Shown here: positions 1-6,248 of the stretch, in pieces
Layout of the letters: the number at the start of each line of letters is the position of its first letter
How positions within the stretch are numbered: the first letter of the stretch is position 1
Source of the DNA: Actinomycetes bacterium
GTDB taxonomy: Bacteria > Actinomycetota > Acidimicrobiia > Acidimicrobiales > Acidimicrobiaceae
Length of the DNA: 9,072 nucleotides
Direction of reading: 5' to 3'
Assembly: GCA_021844725.1 (NCBI GenBank)
Contig: JAKBSX010000066.1
Location: forward strand, 1-9,072
The notes under the pieces: model-generated
What the model saw: only the letters and a program-made list of their open reading frames with translations
Database searches by the model: none
What the model was told of the DNA's origin: nothing
Position numbers and translations under genes: made by a program

Positions 1-382
1 AGAAGATCTCTTCATGGCCGACCCAACAAGAGCACACCGGGCTATATCAGAACTGGCAAGCCACGGAATCGGAGTAATGATCGATGACTACGGTACTGGC
101 TATAGCACACTAGGTTACCTCCAGGACCTTAAAGAACTACGGGGTCTTAAAATCGATAGATCATTTGTTGCAAAAATGGATACCGACGGCAGAGCCAGTG
201 CAATAGTTGATTCAACCATTCACCTTTGCAATTCGCTCAATCTAGTAGTTATAGCTGAAGGCGTCGAAAACAGAGAGATACATCAGCAGCTCGTAGAAAT
301 GGGCTGTGAAATCGGACAAGGCTACTACTATAGCCGACCGACTACAGCGGACAAGTTCGAATTCGATATGGCCAAAATTTAG
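1..382 (+). CDS. EAL-domain cyclic-di-GMP phosphodiesterase, C-terminal part (5' partial)
   Basis: This is the C-terminal part of an EAL domain, the fold that hydrolyses cyclic di-GMP to linear pGpG in the cytoplasm. The frame is open from the window edge (first full codon at 2) and stops with TAG at 380-382. Visible EAL landmarks are the metal-binding IDDYGTGYST loop near 80-109, LKID with its conserved lysine near 146, IAEGVEN with its glutamate near 257, and GQGYYYSRP with the conserved glutamine near 317. The EAL signature and the ExTE glutamate lie outside the window. The loop after YL reads QDLKELRG, one residue longer than usual and without the common Leu-Pro. Any upstream GGDEF, PAS or membrane region cannot be seen. 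The gene ends tail-to-tail with another EAL gene, and no clear terminator lies between them. Family call is confident; catalytic activity is inferred. Confidence 0.9.
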   Translation, partial: EDLFMADPTRAHRAISELASHGIGVMIDDYGTGYSTLGYLQDLKELRGLKIDRSFVAKMDTDGRASAIVDSTIHLCNSLNLVVIAEGVENREIHQQLVEMGCEIGQGYYYSRPTTADKFEFDMAKI

Positions 383-417
383 TGCCAGATACAGACCCGG
401 GAGGGAAACAGGAAAAC

Positions 418-3400
418 TTATCTGTCAGCCGATACCGACGCTACTAGTGACTTACTCCACCACTTCTCAAACTGAAACACCGGCATTGGAGGTGCAAAAT
501 GATAGCCCTGGGCTAACTCGAATCCCATTGTGGATATCTGATTTTGCAAGTGCTCACTGCTTACCCCCTCGGCCACAACTCCCATGCCAAGTGCATGACT
601 CATGTCTAAAATTGCCTTTACAATTGGAGTCGAGTCGTCGAAACTACCCAGGCGCTCAATAAAGGTACGATCCACCTTTACTACAGCGACTGGAAGGGTA
701 TGCAGATACGAAAGGGATGAGTACCCCGTCCCAAAGTCATCGATTCCAATCAACACTCCCAGTTTCTCGAGTTCGCGCAGGCTGCGACTTGTAGATTCAC
801 TATTTTTCATCAACGCTGATTCAGTCAGTTCTATAGCAAACCGCCCAGGGGCTATGGTAAAGGATTGCACTAAATCCTGTACCATCTCGACCAGTCCCAA
901 ATCCTCCAGCTGAAGAGTGGACATGTTTACCGAAAGGATTTTGAGCTTAGGGCCATTTGGCATCGCATCCCATGCTGAAAGTTGTTCAATGGCCTTCCCG
1001 ATAACCCAACTTCCGATTTCGCGAATAAGTCCGGATTCTTCAGCCACTGCGACAAATTCAGAAGGCAATACCAGCCCTCTTCCAGGATGGTGCCATCTGA
1101 TCAACGCCTCGGCTCCAACGGGCATAAGACTCTGAGGATCCACTTTTGGTTGGTAATAGAGTTCAAATTCCTCTGCTGCAATAGCCTGACGAAGTTGACC
1201 CTCCAGATTCAGACGCTCCAGCGAGCGCCGATGCAGTTCCTCGTCAAACAGCTCATAATTGCCTCCACCCGTGGCTTTGGCTTTATACATTGCGGTGTCC
1301 GCGTCGCGAATTATGTTCTTAGGGTCAGAACTGCCGTCTGGAAGTACTATCCCAACACTGCCTGACAGTATCAGTTCATTGCCCATGTAGCTAACCGGAG
1401 TTTTCAAAGTGGCCAGCAGCCTGTCAGCCACTACAGTGGCTTCCTGGTAATTATGAATGTCCCTTATAATGAAGACAAATTCGTCACCACTAAACCGGGC
1501 AGCAGTTTCACCCAAACGAATAGCGCTAGTGAACCGTCTCGAAACCTCTTTCAATACCGCGTCTCCGGCCTCGTGGCCTAGGCCGTCATTTACTATCTTG
1601 AGGCGGTCCAAATCAAGAAACAATACCGCTATATCACTGACTCCCCGTTTGCACCGAGCCAACTCCTGTTCCAACCGCTCCAGAAATAAGGAACGGTTGG
1701 GCAAACCAGTCAAAGAGTCGTGAAAGGCCTGATGAACCAGAGCCTCCTTTGTGAGGACCTCGGCAGTAATATCTTCAAGGGTAGCTATGTAGCTGTCGGG
1801 GCTGCCTATTGAGCTTGAAACAACCGACATTCTGACATGTCTATGGCTTCCATCTGGGCGATCGATTCTAAAACTGCTGGTTTTCACTTGACCTACATCA
1901 GATATCTCGCCCGCCAGTTTGGACGGAATCGATCGCAGATGAGTGCAGTAACGTGCAATCCATGAAGTTCCCACTATGTCATCGATATCCTTGCCACATA
2001 TTTCAGCAGCACGGGCGTTGGCAAACTGCACAACTCCGGAAGATATTTCTAAAATCCCAATCGGAGCTACGCTGGTGAGAGTTCGGAACCTGTGTTCACT
2101 TTCAATCAGAGCATGGGCGTCACGAATTAGTCCGATCCCAAATCCGAGATCATTAGCAAGCTCTTGCAAAAGTTCGACTGCGGAATCATCAAATACTCCC
2201 ACTTCGCCGGAATATATTGCCAAAGTTCCAATAATGGTTTCGTCAAGCATTAGTGGCAACACACAGACAGAGCGCAATCCATGCTCCTTCGCCTTTGGCC
2301 ACCAGGGCGCAAATACTGCGGATTGTGCTATGTCCTCATTTACCTGTCCCTGGCCACTCCTGATGGCCACTCCTCCGGGACCCATACCATATTCATTTTC
2401 CCCCCAGGAAAACTTTTGACCTGCCAGATATCCTGTGCATCCGGCTGCTGCCACCTTGACGATGGACTTAGCTTCATCATCCTGACAATATCCAACCCAA
2501 GCCAATCTGTAGTCTCCCGACTCTACGATTGCTTGGCACATGTCTCTGAGAAGAGCCTTCTCGTCCTTAGCATGCATCATCACCTGGTTACCCTTGCTCA
2601 AGGTACGAAGGGCTCTGGTGAGGTTGTATCTCTCAGTTACATCACGGGCATTAATGATGATTCCCTTGATGGCTGGATCATTTAATCTATTGGTTGTGAT
2701 TATCTCCATAATCCGGTAGTCACCATTGCCGGTGCGGATTCGATAGGTCGAAGGAGAGTGCACCCCTTCTACCAACGAGCGGCTGATCAATAACTCTTCT
2801 GCCCTGGGAAGATCGTCAGGATGGATATATTCGAGAATATTAACCTTGGGTCGTTCTGAAACGCTGATCCCCAATATCCTTTCAATCGCCGGATTGGCAT
2901 ATTTCAGCCGAACCGCACGGTCCAGAACTGCAATAATATCGCTACTGCTCTCAGCTAATGAGTGAAACCATCGCTCCGCTTCAGCTAAATCGTCGAAACT
3001 TTCCATCTCCACGCTGGGATAGTCGAGCAGCAGGCAGGCGTAACGGTTCCCATCAAATTCCAGAAAGCTGGCAGTCAGACTAGATGTCGTCTGCTGACCA
3101 CCGATATCTATCAGCGAGACCTCCGCTTGCAAACATGATTCAGTACCAGCAGATAAGAATTCAAGTATCGGTTGATGGGAATTCGGGGAAAAAAGCTCTC
3201 TGAATGATCTATCTGATAAAGATGCCAGATCTGACTTGACCAATCCCAGCAAAATTTGATTAGCCCAAACAATAGTCCCACTGGGGTTAGTAAGTAACAC
3301 ACCCGACGATATCAGGGAAAATACATGGTCACGGCACCATGAGAGCTGGTCACCCGACTGAAAATCATCCGGGTCCGTAGCAATATTTACAGAGTCGTCA

Positions 3401-3429
3401 CCTTTACCAAAACGCGCAGAAATGGTCAT
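418..3429 (-). CDS. PAS-PAS-GAF-PAS-GGDEF-EAL bifunctional-type cyclic-di-GMP signalling protein
   Basis: A complete 1003-residue protein that would sense a signal and make or break cyclic di-GMP. Approximate domains are PAS 34-138, PAS 152-268 (ending in the typical DVTER), GAF 285-436, PAS 445-556, GGDEF 560-728 and EAL 737-986. No transmembrane segment or signal peptide is visible, so it is probably cytosolic. The cyclase signature is SGDEF (647-651) instead of GGDEF, and the inhibitory site upstream reads R638-L-G-E641 instead of RxxD. Metal-binding D606 is kept. The EAL half keeps the usual phosphodiesterase residues: E774, N835, E867, D897, D898, K918, E954 and Q974, with an intact DDFGTGYSSL loop. 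I therefore infer likely phosphodiesterase activity and uncertain cyclase activity. ATG at 3427-3429 is the first usable start and the next Met is residue 142. The Shine-Dalgarno is weak. The gene is monocistronic and convergent with the preceding EAL gene. Confidence 0.95.
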   Translation of the reverse strand: MTISARFGKGDDSVNIATDPDDFQSGDQLSWCRDHVFSLISSGVLLTNPSGTIVWANQILLGLVKSDLASLSDRSFRELFSPNSHQPILEFLSAGTESCLQAEVSLIDIGGQQTTSSLTASFLEFDGNRYACLLLDYPSVEMESFDDLAEAERWFHSLAESSSDIIAVLDRAVRLKYANPAIERILGISVSERPKVNILEYIHPDDLPRAEELLISRSLVEGVHSPSTYRIRTGNGDYRIMEIITTNRLNDPAIKGIIINARDVTERYNLTRALRTLSKGNQVMMHAKDEKALLRDMCQAIVESGDYRLAWVGYCQDDEAKSIVKVAAAGCTGYLAGQKFSWGENEYGMGPGGVAIRSGQGQVNEDIAQSAVFAPWWPKAKEHGLRSVCVLPLMLDETIIGTLAIYSGEVGVFDDSAVELLQELANDLGFGIGLIRDAHALIESEHRFRTLTSVAPIGILEISSGVVQFANARAAEICGKDIDDIVGTSWIARYCTHLRSIPSKLAGEISDVGQVKTSSFRIDRPDGSHRHVRMSVVSSSIGSPDSYIATLEDITAEVLTKEALVHQAFHDSLTGLPNRSLFLERLEQELARCKRGVSDIAVLFLDLDRLKIVNDGLGHEAGDAVLKEVSRRFTSAIRLGETAARFSGDEFVFIIRDIHNYQEATVVADRLLATLKTPVSYMGNELILSGSVGIVLPDGSSDPKNIIRDADTAMYKAKATGGGNYELFDEELHRRSLERLNLEGQLRQAIAAEEFELYYQPKVDPQSLMPVGAEALIRWHHPGRGLVLPSEFVAVAEESGLIREIGSWVIGKAIEQLSAWDAMPNGPKLKILSVNMSTLQLEDLGLVEMVQDLVQSFTIAPGRFAIELTESALMKNSESTSRSLRELEKLGVLIGIDDFGTGYSSLSYLHTLPVAVVKVDRTFIERLGSFDDSTPIVKAILDMSHALGMGVVAEGVSSEHLQNQISTMGFELAQGYHFAPPMPVFQFEKWWSKSLVASVSADR

Positions 3430-3691
3430 TTGCCGTCTCTGGGAGTGACTACAAGTAAGCGGTCGGCTTTACTGAAATTGATCACTTTTCACTACCTCAA
3501 CTCTTCCGACATCTATTCGAACTAACGTGCCGGAATTTGAACCGAATCCCTACTTGAGGTTCTTGTTGTTAACCTATCGACCCAAATCGACTAAAAGTTA
3601 AGTGATCTACGATTAAAACTAGACAGGTGACAGGCCACTTAGATGTTAATAATATTTCCCATTGATGAAAACTTAGCCCAATTACCTAGAG

Positions 3692-3700
3692 TTATCCACA
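3692..3700 (+). promoter_or_regulatory. Single consensus DnaA-box sequence
   Basis: TTATCCACA matches the classical DnaA-box consensus TTATNCACA exactly and lies in non-coding DNA. I found no second perfect copy nearby, and the neighbouring genes are not dnaA, dnaN or other origin genes. It is therefore not evidence for a replication origin. It could be a DnaA titration or regulatory site, or chance. Confidence 0.3.
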
Positions 3701-3847
3701 CTAGGGTCAAATAAACATGAGACGACTGCCTAAAACTCGATCCAACTCGTTAACTCGCCGCTATCACATCTGCCACAAACTAAGTTTCTAAATTATTTAG
3801 TGAGACCAAGTACAAGTCTGAGTATCTACAAGCCAGTTATACCATCA

Positions 3848-3885
3848 TGGGTCACCAAACTGAGATATCTCACTCTGGTGACCCA
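3848..3885. repeat. Nested inverted repeat downstream of the DUF6295-like gene
   Basis: The outer arms are TGGGTCACCA (3848-3857) and TGGTGACCCA (3876-3885), perfect complements of 10 bp. Between them sits a perfect 12 bp palindrome, TGAGATATCTCA (3861-3872), with 3 nt spacers on each side. The whole is a nearly continuous dyad with two mismatches. It starts 12 bp past the stop codon of the minus-strand DUF6295-like gene. As RNA it would be a long stem that could end the operon transcript, but no T-run follows the stem on either strand. The only T5 lies between the stop codon and the hairpin. A factor-dependent terminator, a 3' stabiliser or a dimeric protein-binding site are all possible. 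Confidence 0.6.
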
Positions 3886-3896
3886 ATCCTAAAAAG

Positions 3897-4172
3897 CTAC
3901 TTAACTTCAATTAGTCGAAGTTGTCCCGGCGCTTTGTCCAGAGCTGCAAAGATTGCATTGGCCAGTTCCCGAGCCGAATCAGGATCCAGCTCGACTGCCA
4001 CCCTTGCCGATGGTCCGATGTCTGGAGCCAAAAAATCTATGTTAAGGCTGTGTTCATAGGGTGCATGAACTGGATGGTCAAAATAGACGCTGGCATCACT
4101 GAGTCTAAACCAGCCATTTGCCCCTTTGCCTGAACCGGAGACCTTCAGGTGTTCAGTAGTGTAAGTGCACAT
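3897..4172 (-). CDS. Small DUF6295-like protein of unknown function
   Basis: A 91-residue soluble protein with no signal peptide or membrane segment. From memory it matches actinobacterial proteins annotated as DUF6295: an N-terminal MCTYTTE, a GSGKGANGWF segment, a central DHPVHAPYEHSLNIDFL block and the following GPSARVAVELDP. It ends in a helix-like ARELANAIFAALD stretch. No function is known to me for the family, and I do not assign one. It is the second gene of an operon with the dienelactone hydrolase upstream: the gap is 9 bp, and the ribosome-binding sequence AGAGGG directly overlaps the hydrolase stop codon (TAG at 4182-4184), which suggests translational coupling. The single Cys near the N-terminus and the paired histidines in DHPVH could be ligands, but that is speculation. 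A strong palindrome follows the stop codon. Confidence 0.85.
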   Translation of the reverse strand: MCTYTTEHLKVSGSGKGANGWFRLSDASVYFDHPVHAPYEHSLNIDFLAPDIGPSARVAVELDPDSARELANAIFAALDKAPGQLRLIEVK

Positions 4173-4181
4173 AATTTCCCT

Positions 4182-4925
4182 CTAGCTGGCCAGATATTTG
4201 CCGTAGAATTCCCATATCTTTGCCCAGCCATCCATAGCAGCTTCCGGCCGATAGCTGGGACGGTCGACCGCAAAGAAGGCATGTCCCGCACCTGGATAGA
4301 TGTGGAACTCATGCTCTTTGGAATGCTTGGTAAGTTCCTGGTCCAGTTGAGCAACCTCTTCCTTGGTTGGGTACTGGTCCTCTTCTCCAAATAGGCCTAG
4401 CACCGGACATGAGAGATTAGGGGCAAGGTCAACAACCGGCTTGACTTTGAGCGGGAAACCTTCAGGCGGGGTGCCAACTATGAAAGCACCGTAACACACC
4501 ACTGCCGCATCCAGGTCCAGGCTGACTGCAGACAGAAATGACTGGCGGCCACCGGAGCAGTACCCGATTACTCCGACTTTTCCATTTGACGCCGGTTGAG
4601 ACTTGAGAAACTCTGCCGCCCCTTTCACATCACCAACAAGCCGCTCATCCGGCACTCCGCCTTGAGCGCGGGCGGTAGCTGCCGCATCGTCGGGTGCAGC
4701 CCCTGGAGCTTCCCTGCTGTATAGGTTAGGACAAATGGCCTGATATCCGTGGTACGCAAACTTTCTTACTATCTCTTTAGTTGGCTCGTCGTATCCAGGC
4801 ATATGGTGAATTACCACTACAGAACCATAGGGACCCTCGCCGGTTGGCCTGGCAAAGTATGCCTCAATGGCATCACCACCTGAACCCGTGATTTCTACAG
4901 TTTCTGCAATCATTTGATCACTCAT
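4182..4925 (-). CDS. Dienelactone hydrolase family protein
   Basis: A 247-residue alpha/beta hydrolase of the dienelactone hydrolase (carboxymethylenebutenolidase) family, normal in length for the family. The nucleophile elbow reads GYCSGG with C123. D183 in FGEEDQYP and H215 in PGAGHAFF complete the expected Cys-Asp-His triad. The oxyanion-side motif reads VIHHMPGYDEP, with HH where the classical enzyme has a Gln-Glu pair, so the true substrate may not be dienelactone. No signal peptide is visible and it is probably cytosolic. Start: an in-frame TAA directly precedes the ATG at 4923-4925, so no longer form exists. GAGGGA lies 8 nt upstream of this ATG. M5 is a less likely alternative. The gene leads a two-gene operon with the DUF6295-like gene and is divergent from nadA. 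No other aromatic-degradation gene is near, so its physiological role is open. Confidence 0.93.
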   Translation of the reverse strand: MSDQMIAETVEITGSGGDAIEAYFARPTGEGPYGSVVVIHHMPGYDEPTKEIVRKFAYHGYQAICPNLYSREAPGAAPDDAAATARAQGGVPDERLVGDVKGAAEFLKSQPASNGKVGVIGYCSGGRQSFLSAVSLDLDAAVVCYGAFIVGTPPEGFPLKVKPVVDLAPNLSCPVLGLFGEEDQYPTKEEVAQLDQELTKHSKEHEFHIYPGAGHAFFAVDRPSYRPEAAMDGWAKIWEFYGKYLAS

Positions 4926-4931
4926 TTAATA

Positions 4932-4957
4932 ATTCCCTCTTTCCATTCCCTCTTTCC
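4932..4957 (-). repeat. Tandem 13 bp duplication that doubles the hydrolase ribosome-binding sequence
   Basis: The plus-strand unit ATTCCCTCTTTCC occurs twice without a gap, at 4932-4944 and 4945-4957, and two more bases of a third unit follow. Read on the minus strand, each unit carries a GAGGGA Shine-Dalgarno core. The proximal core is 8 nt from the hydrolase ATG, and the distal one is about 21 nt away. The junction creates a six-codon reading frame, ATG to TAA, that ends exactly where the hydrolase ATG begins and in the same frame. Confidence 0.75.
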
Positions 4958-5100
4958 ATACCAACTCTTTGTGTTTCTACACCACCTAGATTACAACCCT
5001 GATTCACTTGCCTCGCTCTAATGGCATGAATGTAACGGAGCGACTAACAAGACGAAAATAAAAGGGCTAAGCAAATTTTACCTCAAAACCGCAAAATAAA

Positions 5101-5156
5101 GAGGTACGACAAAAAAAACTGGGAATCTGTATAAGTCCTCATTTTTTTGTGACCTC
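5101..5156. repeat. Imperfect inverted repeat built around opposed A and T tracts
   Basis: GAGGT (5101-5105) pairs with ACCTC (5152-5156), and the A-tract ending at 5118 pairs with the T7 at 5142-5148. Short matches between them leave two single-base bulges, giving about 15 pairs around a loop of roughly 24 nt. On the plus strand no T-run follows the structure, so it is not a standard intrinsic terminator, and no gene ends here that would need one. It may be a protein-binding or DNA-bending element. Confidence 0.4.
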
Positions 5157-5227
5157 AGGCACAGATCTATCGGTTACAGCAAAAAACCAGCTCACTCTGT
5201 TAACAAACCTGCCAATTTAGCGCAATT

Positions 5228-5257
5228 TTGATTATCTGATTTTCAGATCATCATATT
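5228..5257 (+). promoter_or_regulatory. Candidate nadAB promoter with an embedded 25 bp operator-like dyad
   Basis: ATCTGA (5234-5239) and TCAGAT (5243-5248) are perfect complements around TTT. After one mismatch, the outer TGAT (5229-5232) and ATCA (5250-5253) also pair, giving a 25 bp dyad. It falls between a weak -35-like TTGATT (5228-5233) and a weak -10-like CATATT (5252-5257), 18 bp apart, each matching the consensus at four of six positions. That placement is typical of a repressor operator. The sequence does not resemble what I remember of the NiaR or NrtR sites of NAD genes, so the regulator is unknown. The promoter is tentative; the dyad is directly visible. Confidence 0.4.
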
Positions 5258-5263
5258 AGAATT

Positions 5264-5289
5264 GGCCCCAAGGGGAAACCCTATAGGCC
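5264..5289 (+). promoter_or_regulatory. GNRA-capped hairpin in the probable nadA leader
   Basis: GGCC (5264-5267) can pair with GGCC (5286-5289). Inside this, AGGG (5271-5274) and CCCT (5279-5282) pair around a GAAA tetraloop, leaving a symmetric 3x3 internal loop. The hairpin ends 15 bp before the nadA Shine-Dalgarno at 5305-5309. It would be transcribed if the candidate promoter just upstream is real. I do not recognise the consensus of the known NAD+-I (nadA motif) riboswitch, so I do not call a riboswitch. Confidence 0.35.
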
Positions 5290-5317
5290 CTAGCCCAAAG
5301 TGTCAGGAACCCGTCGT

Positions 5318-6238
5318 ATGAGTAATTCCACCATCGAGCAGATCCAGTATTTAAAAGAGAAAAAGAATGCAATCATACTTGCACACTCCTATCAGAGAGA
5401 TGAAGTCCAGGATGTGGCGGATTTCGTAGGAGACTCATTGGGTCTGTCGAGAGAAGCGGCAAAAACAGATGCAGAAATCATTGTTTTCGCGGGTGTCCAC
5501 TTCATGGCAGAAACTGCCGCCATCCTGAACCCCGAAAAGACTGTGCTTATCCCAGACCTGGAGGCTGGTTGTTCACTTGCTGACACCATAACCGCAGCCG
5601 ATGTTCAGGCTTGGAAAGATAAAAACCCAGACGGTCAGGTAGTTGCTTACGTAAACACCAGTGCGGAAGTAAAAGCGTTAGCCGACGTGTGCGTAACAAG
5701 TGCAAATGCAACCGCGGTGGTCGCCGGACTTGATCAGGATAGGCCTATTTTTTTCCTGCCTGACATGTTCCTGGGAGCACACGTGGAGGGACAGACCGGC
5801 CGCAAGCTGGAGCTATGGATGGGGGAATGCCATGTTCACGCGGGAATTGGAGAGCGAGAAATAAATAAAACCCTAAAAGACCACCCCAATGCTGACTTCA
5901 TGATTCATCCGGAATGCAGCTGCGGGTCAGCATGTCTGTACCTCAAACCGGATGCAAAGATGCTGTCCACCGAGGCTATGGTGCGTCACTCGCAGTCCTC
6001 GGAGGCAGAGGAGTTTGTGGTCGCCACAGAGGTAGGCATTCTGCACAGATTGCAAAAATTCTCACCCCAGAAAAAATTCATTCCCGTCAAAGAGTCGGCT
6101 GTTTGCAAGTACATGAAAATGATCACTATTGAAAAAGTAAGGGATTCTCTACTCGAAAACAAGTTCAGAGTTGAAGTCGTACCCGAAGTGGCTGACAAAG
6201 CCCGCCGATCACTCGAAGCAATGATAGCAGTTGGCTAA
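5318..6238 (+). CDS. nadA: Quinolinate synthase
   Basis: NadA uses a [4Fe-4S] cluster to condense iminoaspartate with dihydroxyacetone phosphate into quinolinate, the second step of de novo NAD synthesis. Numbered from the ATG at 5318 (306 residues), the three expected cluster cysteines are C85 (in GCSLAD), C171 (in GECHVH) and C263 (in VCKYMK). Substrate-site motifs AHSYQ (H23, Y25), AYVNTS (Y111, N113) and IHPEC (H197, E199) are present. Three more cysteines form a CxCxxxC (C200, C202, C206), which I remember from Bacillus-type NadA. The length is normal for a compact NadA. Start choice: AGGAA at 5305-5309 lies 8 nt before the ATG. A GTG at 5300 would add six residues but has no ribosome-binding sequence. 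It is the first gene of the nadAB operon, and its stop is 10 bp from nadB. Confidence 0.97.
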   Translation: MSNSTIEQIQYLKEKKNAIILAHSYQRDEVQDVADFVGDSLGLSREAAKTDAEIIVFAGVHFMAETAAILNPEKTVLIPDLEAGCSLADTITAADVQAWKDKNPDGQVVAYVNTSAEVKALADVCVTSANATAVVAGLDQDRPIFFLPDMFLGAHVEGQTGRKLELWMGECHVHAGIGEREINKTLKDHPNADFMIHPECSCGSACLYLKPDAKMLSTEAMVRHSQSSEAEEFVVATEVGILHRLQKFSPQKKFIPVKESAVCKYMKMITIEKVRDSLLENKFRVEVVPEVADKARRSLEAMIAVG

Positions 6239-6248
6239 AGATTATTAA

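Larger units (their letters stand above)
3430..3896. other. Non-coding intergenic region behind two minus-strand genes
   Basis: This 467 bp stretch lies upstream of the PAS-GGDEF-EAL gene and downstream of the DUF6295-like gene, both on the minus strand. I see no convincing gene, tRNA or promoter in it. It contains one perfect DnaA-box match (3692-3700), an AT-rich 13 bp palindrome with 6 bp arms (3788-3800), and a strong nested palindrome (3848-3885). An 8 bp inverted pair, GATCACTT at 3480-3487 and its complement at 3600-3607, brackets the likely promoter zone of the signalling gene, but this short a match could be chance. The base composition is more AT-rich than the flanking genes, as expected for intergenic DNA. 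Confidence 0.6.
4926..5317. promoter_or_regulatory. Divergent regulatory region between the hydrolase operon and nadAB
   Basis: This 392 bp stretch carries no gene. It must contain the promoters of both the minus-strand hydrolase operon and the plus-strand nadAB operon. It is rich in A and T tracts, for example at 5073-5079, 5111-5118, 5142-5148 and 5181-5186, which could bend the DNA. On the plus strand it contains an imperfect long inverted repeat (5101-5156), a 25 bp dyad (5229-5253) and a GNRA-capped hairpin (5264-5289). I could not pick a convincing promoter for the hydrolase side. Confidence 0.6.

Noticed and set aside
383..417. Bidirectional terminator between the two EAL genes
   Set aside because: Only a weak 6 bp pairing (CAGATA 386-391 with TATCTG 419-424) is found, reaching into coding sequence and with a long loop and no proper T-run.
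602..2685. Several open frames of 70-150 codons on the plus strand within 602-2685
   Set aside because: They lie opposite the well-supported PAS-GGDEF-EAL gene, have no recognisable domains, and are antisense shadows.
3717..3791. A 24-codon basic reading frame on the plus strand in the intergenic region
   Set aside because: It has no ribosome-binding sequence, no recognisable motif, and a frame of this length is expected by chance.
3430..3896. Replication origin or tRNA gene in the intergenic region
   Set aside because: Only one DnaA box, no origin genes nearby, and no T-loop or cloverleaf sequence seen.
3847..4394. Plus-strand open frames over the DUF6295-like and hydrolase genes
   Set aside because: They overlap two real minus-strand genes with clear family motifs and good ribosome-binding sites.
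5300..5317. GTG at 5300 as the nadA start
   Set aside because: It has no Shine-Dalgarno upstream, whereas the ATG at 5318 has AGGAA at 8 nt; the extra six residues are not typical of NadA.
5200..5317. Known NAD+-I (nadA motif) riboswitch
   Set aside because: A hairpin is present but I do not see the conserved tandem aptamer sequence as I remember it; only a covariance search could settle this.
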